Shown in pieces: positions 21,936 through 32,667 of a stretch of DNA of 64,000 nt (position 1 is its first letter; each line of letters starts with the position of its first letter). The notes under the pieces were generated by a model. It was not told the origin of the DNA. It searched no databases and saw only the letters and a program-made list of their open reading frames with translations. This stretch comes from Isoetes taiwanensis (lineage: Eukaryota; Streptophyta; Lycopodiopsida; Isoetales; Isoetaceae): assembly GCA_021234155.1 (NCBI GenBank), contig JAJEKV010000011.1, positions 14,983,255-15,047,254 on the forward strand, read 5' to 3'. The position numbers and the translations under genes were made by a program.

Positions 21936-23141
21936 TTCAAAGCCATAACCCTGAACATTTGGAACAAAATCTATTTGTTTACATGATCGTGGTTGTTAAA
22001 TAAGATGCCTCTAAGGGGAGAGGGAGATTGTGTAGCTGATAAGAAAAAAATGGAAGGCATTAAAGACAATGAAATATATGCAAGTATTGTTCACATAAAA
22101 CCAAAGATTAAGTCTCGTCATTTATAGCATGCTTCCATCAAAGAACAAGGTCCTTGTATCTTTCAAGTAATCTCGATAAGGAAAGGGTGGAAAAGAAAAA
22201 TGTATCTATCGATCCACTTATGCCAACCCTATCCTTCACAGGTGGATTGCAAGTCCTCTCTTACATTGACCCTATATTCTAAGTTTAAGCCATTCGCCTT
22301 TGAAATCCTGCGCCAGACTGCGAGCCATTACTGGCAGAATTTGCCACCGCGTTTGTTGAGTTCTTCATGATCTTGATGCCCAGGTGAAGAAAAATGGTAA
22401 AGCTGACATCATCTCCTCGATGTAAAGAATATGGTACGAAACTTCCATGTTAGGTCTCAACCAGATGCACTGCTCCATATAACTAGGGTGAATTTTTGCA
22501 TGATGTTGACTCCAATATAGCAAAGGTCATGCTAGTTGTATCATTATTCTACACTGCTCTTCCACTGTTAAATTTTATTTTTTGTACATGGAAACGTGCA
22601 AGTGATTGACCATGTATGCGTTGGTTGTCGATCATTTTCCATATGCCAAAGTGAGTTGCAGATATGTAAGCAGAACATTTGCTATGAGAAACCTTAAAGC
22701 GTATTTTCCTTAAAGTCTTAGTTGGCATCTAGAAAGGATAAACTATCTTGATTCTAAAATTGTAATCCCCAAACATTAATAAATTCTTATCAATGTGCTA
22801 CATTAAAGGTATCTAGCAAAATAAACCCCCATTCAAAAACCCTTAAAGAGCATGTCAAACAAAAGATTGCCCTCATGCAAGAGGAAGGAAGGAAGGAATT
22901 TTTAACGTCCGCGGAACCCAATCGGGTTATGGGACCCAATACAAAAGAGAGGGCAAAAGCCCAGACTGAAACTCGGGGACGAAGCCCCGTGACCAAACCA
23001 AAAAGGCCGAAGCCAAAATCAGACGTGGGGGCTGGCCCCAGTACACAAAACTCGGGGGACTATGCCCCATAGCAAATCACAATACTAGAATGAAACAAAA
23101 CAAAAGGGCATAAGCCCAAGCAGATCGCGGAATCAAGTCAA

Positions 23142-24170
23142 CTACCCAGACACTGCCCATGGATCAAGTGGCCAGTGATCCCGAATGATAGCCTGGCCGC
23201 CTCTATACACAGCCCACTTCCGGTGCAGACGAGCCTCGCGGACTCGACATAACTCATCCTTCCGCCGGCAAAGCTGTGCTGGGGTAAGGTCTTCCTGGAC
23301 GGAGAAGGAGGTCCCTTGCAAATGATTGCCATGGCGGAGGATGTGCAGCCGGGACAAAGCATCCCTGAAACTGACCAGCAAATGACGGGGGCGATCAGGC
23401 CGTGCTGCTCCAACTCGACGAGCCGATAGAATGCCATCTGCCTGTAAGTGCATCACCTCTGCAAAGAAACGGGTCGCCTCAGCTGCCCCATGAGTGTTGC
23501 TTGCTTCCTCCAAACCCACAATGCGTAGGTTCAGGGCTAACGGGTGCGCTGTGGCCTGGTCAAGCTTCGAAAGCGGGACCTGTGCAGTGGGCAAACAATC
23601 CTCGGATGACAGCCGTGTGGGCATAGGTGTGGTATCATCGGTCTGGGACGTAGCATCCACATGCTCAGAAGGTGCGGGTGGAACACTGCCGTGCTGCGGT
23701 GAATCAGCTCCTGCCGACTGTAGCAGCATCTCTAGAAGCTGGACCCAGCTTCCCAAGGGCAACTGAGCCGATGTTCCTGTGAGTGTGACTGTCGATTGGA
23801 TCGTGCGGATCCCAACCAACAAATCCGAAGGCAAACAATGGATCTGAGCATCGATCCTGGTCAAGTCTGCAGCCAAAGATACATCTGGAGCGGATTGCGT
23901 GTCTGGTGGTGTGCCTGGGTCTGCCAGTATAGGACGCTGAGGCCCAAATGATGGGGCTGCCTGAAGATATGGCGCAATCGCGGGGTCATAGGGCCTATTC
24001 AAGACTGGCTCCGGCAGCCTAACGAGATTCTTTTCTTTACGGGTCTCCCTGGCCATGCGCTTGATCTGACGAACCATTGAGAGCAACAAGAGGATGGGTG
24101 AGCAGAACTGCTTATGAGAACAGAAGGGAGCTCCAAGCTTCAAGGAATCGAAATTGTAGGATACAGCCAC
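23142..24170 (-). CDS. LINE ORF1 protein (L1-type, RRM-like)
   Basis: An intact frame of up to 342 codons. An internal Met (MVRQIKRMARETRKEK) may be the real start, giving about 311 residues with a basic N-terminus. The middle is Pro/Ser/Thr-rich. The C-terminal half has the L1 ORF1 RNA-binding fold: LNLRIVGLEEASNTHG, EATRFFAEVMHLQ, AARPDRPRHLLVSFRD and FSVQEDLTPAQLCRRK. Such proteins coat LINE RNA and act as nucleic-acid chaperones. No coiled coil is obvious. No stop or shift interrupts it although the element lacks ORF2, so it is either young or was kept. Confidence 0.75.
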   Translation of the reverse strand: MAVSYNFDSLKLGAPFCSHKQFCSPILLLLSMVRQIKRMARETRKEKNLVRLPEPVLNRPYDPAIAPYLQAAPSFGPQRPILADPGTPPDTQSAPDVSLAADLTRIDAQIHCLPSDLLVGIRTIQSTVTLTGTSAQLPLGSWVQLLEMLLQSAGADSPQHGSVPPAPSEHVDATSQTDDTTPMPTRLSSEDCLPTAQVPLSKLDQATAHPLALNLRIVGLEEASNTHGAAEATRFFAEVMHLQADGILSARRVGAARPDRPRHLLVSFRDALSRLHILRHGNHLQGTSFSVQEDLTPAQLCRRKDELCRVREARLHRKWAVYRGGQAIIRDHWPLDPWAVSG

Positions 24171-24338
24171 AAAACAGAAGGACCTCCAAGGGCGGACACA
24201 AAGAAAGTAGAGCCAATAGCTGGGCCGGATTCAAGGGCTTCAAGTAATCGAAATTGTGGCTACAGCCCCAAAACAGAAGGACCTCCAAGGGCGGATACAA
24301 AGAAAGCAGAACCAATAGCTAGGCCAGATTCAAAGGGA
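24125..24338. repeat. Two tandem 5' UTR units, about 105 bp each
   Basis: The units share GGAATCGAAATTGTAG/GTAATCGAAATTGTGG, ACAGAAGGACCTCCAAGGGC, GGA(C/T)ACAAAGAAAG and CAATAGCT(G/A)GGCC(G/A)GATTCAA. They sit directly upstream of LINE ORF1, where tandem promoter monomers are found in other LINEs. Confidence 0.8.
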
Positions 24339-24741
24339 GGCTGTGAGTGACAAAGGGGGCCAGAGGTGGGCTGAATCGACTGCCAAGCCAAACCAAACCA
24401 AGTGGAAAGATGTGCTACCATACCAGAAAAACTGCAAGAACCGACAGGATGCAGTAACCGAGCTTGTGGCAGAACTGATCTGATGCCAATTCCGGTGGAG
24501 CAGAGCCAAAGGCAGAGAGCAAATAGAAGGAGATGGCTATGCCCAGAGTAGCCGGATGGTGCCGAACTGGGCCCCAAGCTTGTCCAAACCCTTGCCAACG
24601 GCAGATGCTTGGCTGGAATCGGAGTTCCGGAGCTACGCTTCTCCTCTTCTGCTGCTTGTAAGGTTGGCGCCGGTGGCGCCTAAGGGAGCCAGGTGAACTT
24701 AAAACAGTTTGTACCATCACTGAAACAAATAATTGAACGTC

Positions 24742-25346
24742 CATGCTTAACATAGCATGGCAGTACACTTCTCTTTTTGCATCTTTGTTTAAATATATCA
24801 AGTGCCTCTGCGAGTTTCCGATATGCATTTCCATATGCGAAGAGGCTACATACTCACCTAAGAGAAAAATGACCTCTGCGTTTTTCAAACTTTTCTCCAT
24901 CTTTATCCTGCAACTTTCTTCCTCTTACCTGATCTCTATATTGGGCTCTTCAAAACATAATTTTAATCCGGAAAGCGAAAAACAGAAAGCATTTAATTCA
25001 TGGATCTAAAGCATGCATCATGGTTTGCATAACTCTTCTTTTCTATTTATAATTACGCAAGAAGGTAGAAATAGATGATTGCAATATATGCTGTGATTGT
25101 ACAACATGCAAAGTATATATCAATCAGAAGCTATTGCTGATGAAAAATCAAATCCATATTAGGATAAGTAAAGTAAACAGCATAAAAGCAAGGAAAGATA
25201 TGTTGCAAGCAAATACCTTTGTGAAAATGATCGTCTAAATGCAACTTTGTATAGCTACAGTTAGGATTGCATTTGCATGCCATAATTTCTTCAAAGCAGG
25301 AAAACCACTCCAGATCATTTTTTAGAAATAGCACGAATGGCTGCAT
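24742..25346 (-). pseudogene. Captured exons, possibly PPR-like, unidentified gene
   Basis: Two exon-like blocks lie on the - strand. The block at about 25,215-25,346 begins ATG and encodes MQPFVLFLKNDLEWFSCFEE and MACKCNPNCSYTKLHLDDHF, closing at a GTATTTGC donor. The block at 24,742-24,860 follows a CTCTTAG acceptor region and in one frame encodes LFAYGNAYRKLAEALDIFKQ, then RCKKRSV, which resembles a pentatricopeptide repeat (YGK.GKLAEALDIF.QM). They lie inside Helitron-like copy 2, on the element strand, so capture is likely. The PPR reading rests on one repeat only. Confidence 0.35.
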
Positions 25347-25517
25347 TTATGAAAGGTTCTCGTCCTCTCTTCGCATGAATTAACATGATGCTCCTGTAAC
25401 TGGTCATAGCATAAACACATAAGATACTTTAGTGGAATACTTAAGCAAGTCCATGTACAAAAAAGGGAAGTCATGTAACTACATACCACTAAGAACTGTA
25501 TTTAAGAGTGGCATGCG

Positions 25518-25760
25518 AGGTTTTGGATCTGCTGACTCACCTCTGCCCCCGGGCGCCTATCTGAGGTGCCGGGAATTCATGTGTATATGTATATTTGTAC
25601 AGCTGTCAGCAGGCTTGTTGCTGCGACGGTTTTTCCCTCCTAAGGGGGGGTTTTTTAATCCGGGTAGCAACGGGCTTGCTGCACCCGTGTAATTTGGGTC
25701 CCATAGGCCGATTGGCCTCCGCGGACGATAAAAGAACCTTCCTTCCTTCCTTCCTTCCTA
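25518..25760 (+). mobile_element. LINE 3' end with TTCC tail
   Basis: It is nearly identical to 31,962-32,208: CTGACTCACCTCTGCCCCCG, GGTGCCGGGAATTCATGTG, GCTTGTTGCTGCGACGG, GGTTTTTTAATCC, GGGTCCCATAGGCCGATTGG, CTCCGCGGACGATAAAAGAA, then (CCTT)n. The high identity between the two copies suggests recent insertions of one family. The last ORF2 codons are included. Confidence 0.9.
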
Positions 25761-26719
25761 AGATAAAAATAAAGAAATAAATAAGATAAGCATGATTGTT
25801 CTGCAATTTTGTGGCAGATATGAACCAATTTCTCAAGATTCATGCGTGAAGAAATGGAGTAGCCAACATCCTGATGTATTTTTCTGAAAATATTTAATAG
25901 ACTTGAGGCAGCTGGATGTATTGATGGAAACCTGGTGTTGGATCAAACCACAGATGCAACCTTTCTTCCCGGCCTCTTGCTACGTTGCCATTGCCATATA
26001 CAAACATGTATACAAACATGCTGTAAACAAACATGTTGTTCATTATATATGAAGGGATCAAGTTGGACATACAACTGTTCGATGTTGTGAGCTGGCTTAT
26101 GATGATTTATGAAGTAAAAAAGCGTGATAACACAATCACAAATAGCAATATACGCCATGATCTGTAACTTGACTTGATAATTCCAGTTGATGTACAGTAT
26201 TTTGTAGATGCAATGGACTGCCAACAGCAACCACCCATTCCCCAGGCCTGAGATTCTGAGAAGACCCTAACTCCACCTTTGGCAGTGGTGATATTTAGAC
26301 TTTACTCTGAGCCTAATAGAAAAGGAGCAGAGGATGTGAGCTGTTGTGAGCAGAGAATGTGAACATAAAGGAGCAGAGAATGAACTTTTGTGGAAATGCA
26401 CTAACAATTAGAAGGCAAACAATACTCGTAGCAGAGAGTATTCTGGCAATAATTATTAACAATGATTAACAATATACATTAAGTGTTTTCATAGGGCTTT
26501 ACCACAGAGACGAACCAGCCTGATGCAGTTACTTGCTAGAGAGCAAACAATTAGAAATGATCTAAAGAAATAGTCCTTTGCTCCAAAGTCTGACTGCAAA
26601 CCTACATTGAGAAATTACTAAATGAAAACATAGCATGGAGCAAATAAATCCTTCCATGTTTTACCTTAATATAAAAGCAAACACCCAAATCGAAAAGATG
26701 AGGTGGCCCAACTGCAGAA

Positions 26720-27046
26720 TCAACAAAATTGCATGTAAGGCTCAAAATCCGAAGATAAAATGATTGAAAAAAAACTGGCTATAATACTTGCAGCAAGCTT
26801 CCTTTGAACACCGTATCCCTTGAACAATGTTTCTTTAAAGATGCCACAATAACCTAAGCAAGGAAAGCTCTCAATGAAAGGATAAAAAATTCCAAAAGCT
26901 TCAAAAACATAGAGGCCTGATTTGCAAACCTGCATCAGGAATCGAATACCATGCAATGAAAAGTGCAGTATTAGAATGGAAGAGCAGCAGATGAATCTGC
27001 CCCACAAGAAAAAGTTGAATGCCATCGTCATCGGTACTGCCTTCAA
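26720..27046 (-). other. Hydrophobic 108-codon open frame
   Basis: The frame encodes MTMAFNFFLWGRFICCSSIL and later FPCLGYCGIFKETLFKGYG. It lies inside Helitron-like copy 2 on the element strand. It may hold a captured exon, but no splice site or family supports this. The rest of 25,760-27,600 shows nothing I can name. Confidence 0.2.
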
Positions 27047-27597
27047 AAAGGAACTCTAGCGGAAATATCATCTCAGACGGTGAGCGTTTCAGAAAAAGCT
27101 ATCGTGATGGCCAAAAAAATGCCAAAAATCAGCCCATGAACCATTTAAAAAACAATGCCTGGACAATCATATCTTGGTGAAACCTTCAAACGCTCATAAC
27201 CTGCTCTGGAATGATCCTCCCAGAAAGAAAAAGAAGAAAAGAAATGGTCAAGCTGGAAAAAATGGGAAAAAGACACCACTGAATTTGAGCTTAGGAGCTA
27301 CCTGGTTTTAGACAGGGCAGATGCAGCTAATGCATTACTTTAAATGCATCATGCAAGAAGATCCTTCACAAGAAAACGTCCTTCAAAAACCTGCCCCGAA
27401 TATGAGAAACAAGCAAACACAGAACATTACAAATTATGAACACGAACCTGTGTGACAAACCGAAAGTCTGGGTTTGCTTGCTATGTTTCATCGAATCGAT
27501 TGATCAGAGTAGGGTTTGCCGGTTAGACGGTTTTAGAGCGGCTGCCTGGCAACAGGGGCAACCGACAGTTTATAGGCTACTGGGAGTTTGGAGCAGT

Positions 27598-27691
27598 TTT
27601 TCGGATGTTCTTTGCATATACCGACATATACCAGGAATATGCCAAAAACCCATATAAACAAGGGATTGCCCCCCTAGGGGCAACCCAAAAA
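27598..27691 (-). repeat. 5' end module of the Helitron-like family
   Basis: On the - strand it reads TTTTTGGGTTGCCCCTAGGG, CAATCCC, TATGGGTTTTTGGCATATTC and GGTATATGTCGGTATATGC. It matches the modules at 13,287-13,393 and 54,545-54,652. Confidence 0.85.
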
Positions 27692-28090
27692 TATGAAATG
27701 TTGGAAATACTTGATATAACTGAGCAGAACACAAGGACATGAATTAAAAGGCTTAGGATTGGCATTGAACTAGAATAATTCAACAAGAATGAGACTCCTC
27801 TAGATATATCTAGACCCATGGTCAAGATTGCACCACTCTAATAAATGAGATTGTGCCAAGTGTCACACATGCACCTAGGTTCTGAAATGTTCCAGAACCT
27901 CCTAGAAACTGATACGCATATGATAAAGGTGCAAGATAATATCCATAAAAAAAATAAGTAGCTTAGTTGGCAAAGGTAGCTCAGTTGGCAAAGGTATGTG
28001 GCTTGTAACTAAAGAGTTGCAAGTTCAAACTTGGCCTCATTCAACTACCTTTTTGTATTCATATGGTCATCATATCCGAAGGTATGGTAG
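27692..28090 (+). repeat. Dispersed repeat with tRNA-like boxes, copy 2 (right part)
   Basis: It is the continuation of the repeat begun at 21,780-21,848 and split by Helitron-like copy 2. It matches 13,842-14,225. The A-box-like phrase AG(C)TTAGTTGGCAAAGGTAG occurs twice in tandem near 27,958-27,995, and GCAAGTTCAAACTTGG stands at the B-box position. Confidence 0.7.
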
Positions 28091-29845
28091 CCAGGAGCTT
28101 GGCACTCTAGAAACTTTTTGATGTTGTTGATCAACAAATATGCTTTTCCATCGATGAAGCTTAATGAAAGGCTTCTAGATTTTGGATATCCCCTTTTAGT
28201 CTTTTTTCTAGCACCAAATTGATGCCGCAAGCTTTCACACCTACTTAGGTAATTGTAACGTTCGTATTCGACATGCCCGTAACCAACTGGGCAAAACTGT
28301 CTAGACGTTTATGAGTATTTGCTTCTACCCATTTATGTCAGCGTCTTGGGAACACGATACCCAGATCTACTCAAGCAGTCTCCCATGGGTCCGTTACAGT
28401 AATATTGCACTTAGCATACTTATTGGGAATAATTAGCGTGAACATTGTCCTATTCCACTGTGAATTACATTGTAAAAAGCATCTAAAAAGCATTCTGCAT
28501 TGTAGTACTTGACTTGAAAGAAACCTAATTGTCACTTCAATGCATAGTAAAATGATCCTATTGCTGACAAATTGCTATAATGATGATCATATTGAATTCA
28601 TTTGGTATGTTTGCTTTCTCTACCACACCTCATATCAAAATCTAACATTGATCAAGAAAGTTGTTTAAACTTTCTCTTTCGCAAAGATCCGACCAATTTA
28701 TAACCTGATCAAACCATGATCACTAAGAATTCAGACTTGTATCCAATAGAAGAAGCTATAATGCTTCTGAACTCGGCCAATGGACAAAATTTTTACAATC
28801 TAAACATGTGTAAAAGAAAGACAAATGACAAAAATGCAGGGTTGATGAAATGAAAGTGTTGCAGCAACAAAGCATCAGTATTTAAGTGCCCAGCTTTATA
28901 ATTATTTACCCATTTTGTGCAAGAAGGTAAATAGGGCCTCCTTTATTTCGTAACAGGGAACATGGAAGAACTTCATTTTCATGTTATCTTCAAAGACACC
29001 CTTTTGTTATGCTTAACAACTGAAGCAGCTGTGAGAATGCCAAGGCAGAGCTTAAGGAAGTGCAGTTGAGACCTCAATATATCCGCCCGAGCTTTTCTAC
29101 ATTAGTTTGTATTTCTTACAGTGGAATTTAATAAGCCTAATACCAGGATTTACTATGCGTTTAGATTTTTTCTGGGGAAGGTAACGTTTCAATGTTGTGG
29201 TATAGTTGAGAGTTCACAGATCGAGTAAAGTCCGTTTCAATGGCAAAACTCACTAGGTGCTTTGCAAACTATGGGCAATAAAGTAGATGCTCATAATGCA
29301 TTATTACAATGATGTGAATGTCGATTAAAGTTCAGAATGCATTTATTGCAGCAAGCATGAAAAATATATTTCAAAGAATGAGACCTAAGCAAGCAATCTT
29401 TACCAGATAGCAGGTAAATTCTGACCCCTTGATTTGAAACTATGGGCATTTACACTATTAATCTGACCTTATTTATCTCTTCTGCTCTTTGTCTGTAGTA
29501 ATCGAGAAAAGTTGAGAGACTTTTTTAAAAGTGTGGATTTATTTACAACGTCGATATACTGGAGGAAACAAAGGAAGAAGTTAGGATGAGATAAATATTT
29601 GGCTACCCTGGCTGAGGCATTAAAGTATAAATGATATGCCAGAGCTCCAATCACTATGTTCATGTCTTTCATGGAATTTTGGAAGGAAAGCATTTGTGCC
29701 ATTCTCAAGCTATTTCCAAAACAATGCGCTTTGATATATGAAATGTGTCCCTTAGGTGTAAAGAGTTTTAAAAGAAAATCTAAGGTTTCTATAATAGATA
29801 GCTATGCCAGTAGCCATGGCAAATCTATGGCACAATAGTACGACG
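28090..29845. other. Stretch without a supported gene
   Basis: AT-rich sequence. A 60-codon frame at 29,656-29,838 (MFMSFMEFWKESICAILKLF) has no supporting splice or family evidence. No repeat or RNA signal was noticed. Confidence 0.3.
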
Positions 29846-29847
29846 AG

Positions 29848-29910
29848 AAATATAGAATAGAATAGATTTTTTAGCGTCCAAGGAGACCAATTGGCCTATG
29901 GAAACAACAA
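29848..29910 (-). mobile_element. Very short LINE 3' end with ATTCT tail
   Basis: On the - strand it reads CATAGGCCAATTGGTCTCC, TTGGACGCTAAAAAATC, then TATTCTATTCTATATT. It carries the LINE 3' signature (CCCATAGGCC.ATTGG, GGACG.TAAAA, tandem tail) seen elsewhere here, so it is a severely 5'-truncated insertion. Confidence 0.7.
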
Positions 29911-30066
29911 AAGGATTTCCTTTTTGGAGGATAAATTTTTAATGTATGGGAAGTTGTGACAACGCATTTTTAAGAAAGACATTGATGTAGTTCCACGTGG
30001 AACAACATGAACATCTTAAGGACATGAAAATGTTGAAGTTGGAAATACATTCCATCATATTTTTTA

Positions 30067-31053
30067 GGGAAAATTGTAAAAATGCCCTTGTATTTTCTTA
30101 TAATTATTGAAATGCCCCTGTATTTTCATTATTTGTCAAAATACCCCTGTAGCGAACCTGTTCCCTGTAGCAACCCCTGTAGTGAACCTGTTCCTTATAC
30201 TCGCCGTTTCTTACTTCTGCACAAATTAATTACTTCTTCTCTTTCGCGTGCTCTAAGTTACACCATAAGCTTCAATAGAGTAGCAAATTGTAGCACCATT
30301 CCCAATGCTTGAAGGAGCCTCAAATTTCAGAACTCAAACTCTTGGAGACCGAATTACGGCTATGGAGAAATTCCGCCAGATACGTCAGAAGGAAGACTCT
30401 TTAGGATACCCAGTACAAATGGGCAGATTGAGGTTCTCAACTACGACAGTATAATCCAGGCCTCTAAGGATAGAATTGCAAATTCAAAGAGCAGATTCCT
30501 GCAGGACTTATGGCAAATCCGAACTGAAGAATAGATTTTTCTGCAAATTACTATTCGACTCTATGGGCATTAAACGGACTCGTTTGAAGTACTTTGCATT
30601 AGGATAGCTTAGAATCCACAAAGGACAAACTCCTTTTTCCTTCAGGAATGCCTTTTTCCCTTCAGTTGGATCATCATAACTAGTTTTAATCTCTGTTATT
30701 CTTGCAAACCAAATGCTTAAAGTGTCGGATTTGATAAAATACAGTGTCGATTTTACACAAAAATAGGATCCAAATATGAAGCTCGAATGCTTGCTAATGA
30801 AGAACAGGAGTACAACTCAAGCATTCAGATTCTAAACAACCCATATCAATTATAGAATGAGATTGATTATAGAATAAGAACAACAAAGAACCAGGCAAAT
30901 TTGACAATTAAACAAGTTTGCTACAGGGAACAGGTTCGCCACAGGGGTTGCTACAGGGAACATGTTCGCTACAGGGGTATTTTGACAAATAATGAAAATA
31001 CAGGGGCATTTCAATATTATAAGAAAATACAAGGGCATTTTTACAATTTTCCC
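30067..31053. mobile_element. Mutator-like (MULE) element, 987 bp, long TIRs
   Basis: Ends GGGAAAATTGTAAAAATGCC and the reverse complement extend as TIRs of about 130 bp, including AATGCCCCTGTATTTTCATT and the doubled GAACCTGTTCCCTGTAGC. The flanks TATTTTTTA (30,058-30,066) and TATTTTTTT (31,054-31,062) form a 9-bp target duplication with one mismatch. GGGAAAAT ends and 9-bp duplications are MULE features. The interior lacks a transposase but has a protein-like open frame, so it may be a Pack-MULE. Confidence 0.85.
30313..30534 (+). pseudogene. Coding-like fragment inside the MULE (possible captured exon)
   Basis: A 73-codon open stretch after an upstream TGA ends at TAG. It encodes SNSWRPNYGYGEIPPDTSEG, RLFRIPSTNGQIEVLNYDSI and SKSRFLQDLWQIRTEE. 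It has no Met near the beginning. Composition is that of a normal soluble protein rather than translated noncoding AT-rich DNA. It could be host sequence taken up by the MULE. I do not recognise the parent gene. Confidence 0.4.
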
Positions 31054-31145
31054 TATTTTTTTTTTTTGAAGAACGTGTTTTACTTCATATTATACACTCA
31101 AAATATTACAAAGTACTTCCAGAAGTAAGAAATGTCCCTGAAGCA

Positions 31146-31385
31146 TCAATCATTTAGATGATCACTCCATATTGGAATTTTAATACGATCAGGCCAATTG
31201 GAGATCTGAAAGCAATTATACAACTTCTTACGAATTTCTTGAAGCACCATCTTAGAAGAAATACGCTTATCATAAAAGACCTTTCTTCGCCTTCGCTTCC
31301 ATACACTCCATATTAGCCAAGACTTTGCCATGTGAAATCTTGAACATCTTAACATCTTGAAGTTGGAAATGCATCCCATCATGTT
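31146..31385 (-). pseudogene. Reverse-transcriptase-type retroelement C-terminus relic
   Basis: In - frame, WLIWSVWKRRRRKVFYDKR and VLQEIRKKLYNCFQIS match the W.IW..RN.R.F..K...L.EI pattern at the C-terminus of many plant LINE ORF2 proteins. The frame ends in TAG at 31,146. Sequence near 30,005-30,062, on the other side of the MULE, resembles 31,330-31,388 (AACATCTTAA, TTGAAGTTGGAAAT, CATCATGTTTT). Confidence 0.5.
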
Positions 31386-31509
31386 TTCGGTGTCCAATTC
31401 CGTTTCTACCAAATGACATACGCATTCACTTATGTGTCTTGTGGGCGACAATACATTCACATTACAAGATTGTGTGACGATTGTTATTAACTTTGGATGT
31501 GGTAAAAAT

Positions 31510-32210
31510 AAGCCAAGACCTTGCACACAGACGCCGGCCGGGATAGGCTGAGGGGGTACTTGGACTCTTGTTTCCTGGGGAAACTCTGGGACCACCATGC
31601 TCTGGAACAGGTAAAGGTGGCACACTACAAACAACACATAAACCCCACCCTGGTTCGAGGCCCACAGCTCTACCTGCGTTCTCAGTTGCCCATGAAGAAG
31701 CGCAGGACCATCGCGTCCATTCGAACAGGGGCCCACTATCTTCGGCTTGAGACGGGTCGGTAGGTTGGAGAGCCGCGCCAGGACAGGCTTTGTCAGTGTT
31801 GCCCACTGGGGGTTGTTGAGGATGAAAGCCATGACTTCCAGAGCTGTCCAGCCTATAGTCAGATTCGGGCTCGCTACATTCTCTTGGTGCGACCTGGTCT
31901 GCCCCTGCATGAGCTACTCAGTACGCCGTCAGTTCGATCCCTTGGCTCCTACCTCCAGGAGGTTTTGGATCTGCGGACTCACCTCTGCCCCCGGGCGCCT
32001 ACCTGAGGTGCCGGGAATTCATGTGTATAAGTATATTTGTACAGCTTCCAGCAGGCTTGTTGCTGCGACGGTTTTTCCCTCCTAAGGGGAGGTTTTTTAA
32101 TCGGGGTAGCAACGGGCTTGCTGCACCCGTGTAATTTGGGTCCCATAGGCCGATTGGCCTCCGCGGACGATAAAAGAACCTTCCTTCCTTCCTTCCTTCC
32201 TTCCTTCCTT
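31510..32210 (+). pseudogene. LINE ORF2 C-terminus, 3' UTR and TTCC tail
   Basis: The frame passes through QVKVAHYKQHINPTLVRGPQ, MKKRRTIASIRTGAHYLRLE and TGRW to a zinc knuckle (CCPLGVVEDESHDFQSCPAY) with SQIRARYILLVRPGLPLHEL. One shift or stop follows GRW. The 3' UTR and tail (32,180-32,210, eight or so TTCC units) are almost identical to 25,518-25,760. It is a 5'-truncated, fairly young insertion about 460 bp upstream of the DUF1995 gene. Confidence 0.85.
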
Positions 32211-32667
32211 TATAGATAAAGATGTAATACACATTAAATAATGCAATCAATGCAATGCCTTCAAAAGTTACATGGTGTTGTTCACAACACATTCATAGCC
32301 ACAACACATCCACATTCATAATAAAGCAGCAAGAGACGGTGTCTATATGAAATTTGGTAAACAACTGCAACAACTCATAGACATGACCACTTGCATTCTA
32401 AAAGTTCTCAAAATGGTGAACGTCCCAAAACTTACTCTACAAATTCCAAAAAATGATTCAAAGGCCTAGAAGTCACTCTATGCAAATGCACAACTTCCCA
32501 ACATTTACAATATCCCAAATTACGCCCCACACCGCTGGGCACCGTTACTAGTATCTCTAGAATGTTCGAAACCAACCAAAATGCACTAGCATAGGCACTT
32601 GGCGCGGCAAAAGTTGCTGACGTGTACCTCCTATTATCCAAACGTTGAGCTCCAAGGAGACACAGCT

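Larger units (their letters stand above)
22878..24690 (-). mobile_element. ORF1-only LINE with TTCC tail
   Basis: The 3' end on the - strand reads GGGTCCCATAACCCGATTGG, CCGCGGACGTTAAAAA and (TTCC)n, the signature of the full-length-type LINE ends at 25.7 and 32.2 kb. Between ORF1 (stop 23,142) and the tail there are only about 260 bp, so ORF2 is missing entirely. Upstream of ORF1 is a tandem 5' UTR. It is either an internal deletion or a non-autonomous LINE type. Confidence 0.75.
21849..27691 (-). mobile_element. Helitron-like element copy 2
   Basis: In element orientation it runs from TTTTTGGGTTGCCCC (27,691) to the hairpin GGAGGGcaaCCCTCC and CAGCACCTTG (21,849). The flanks are A on the 5' side and T on the 3' side, the A|T target of Helitrons, without duplication. 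The two flanks belong to one dispersed repeat whose uninterrupted relative lies at 13,815-14,225, so that copy acts as an empty site. Inside are an ORF1-only LINE, two PPR-like or unknown exons, a LINE 3' end and a hydrophobic open frame. Its extra length over copies 1 and 3 is explained by the LINE insertions. Confidence 0.75.

Noticed and set aside
32599-32667. Upstream in-frame TTG extension of the DUF1995 protein
   Set aside because: No ATG is in it; the first ATG at 32,668 gives a normal transit peptide.
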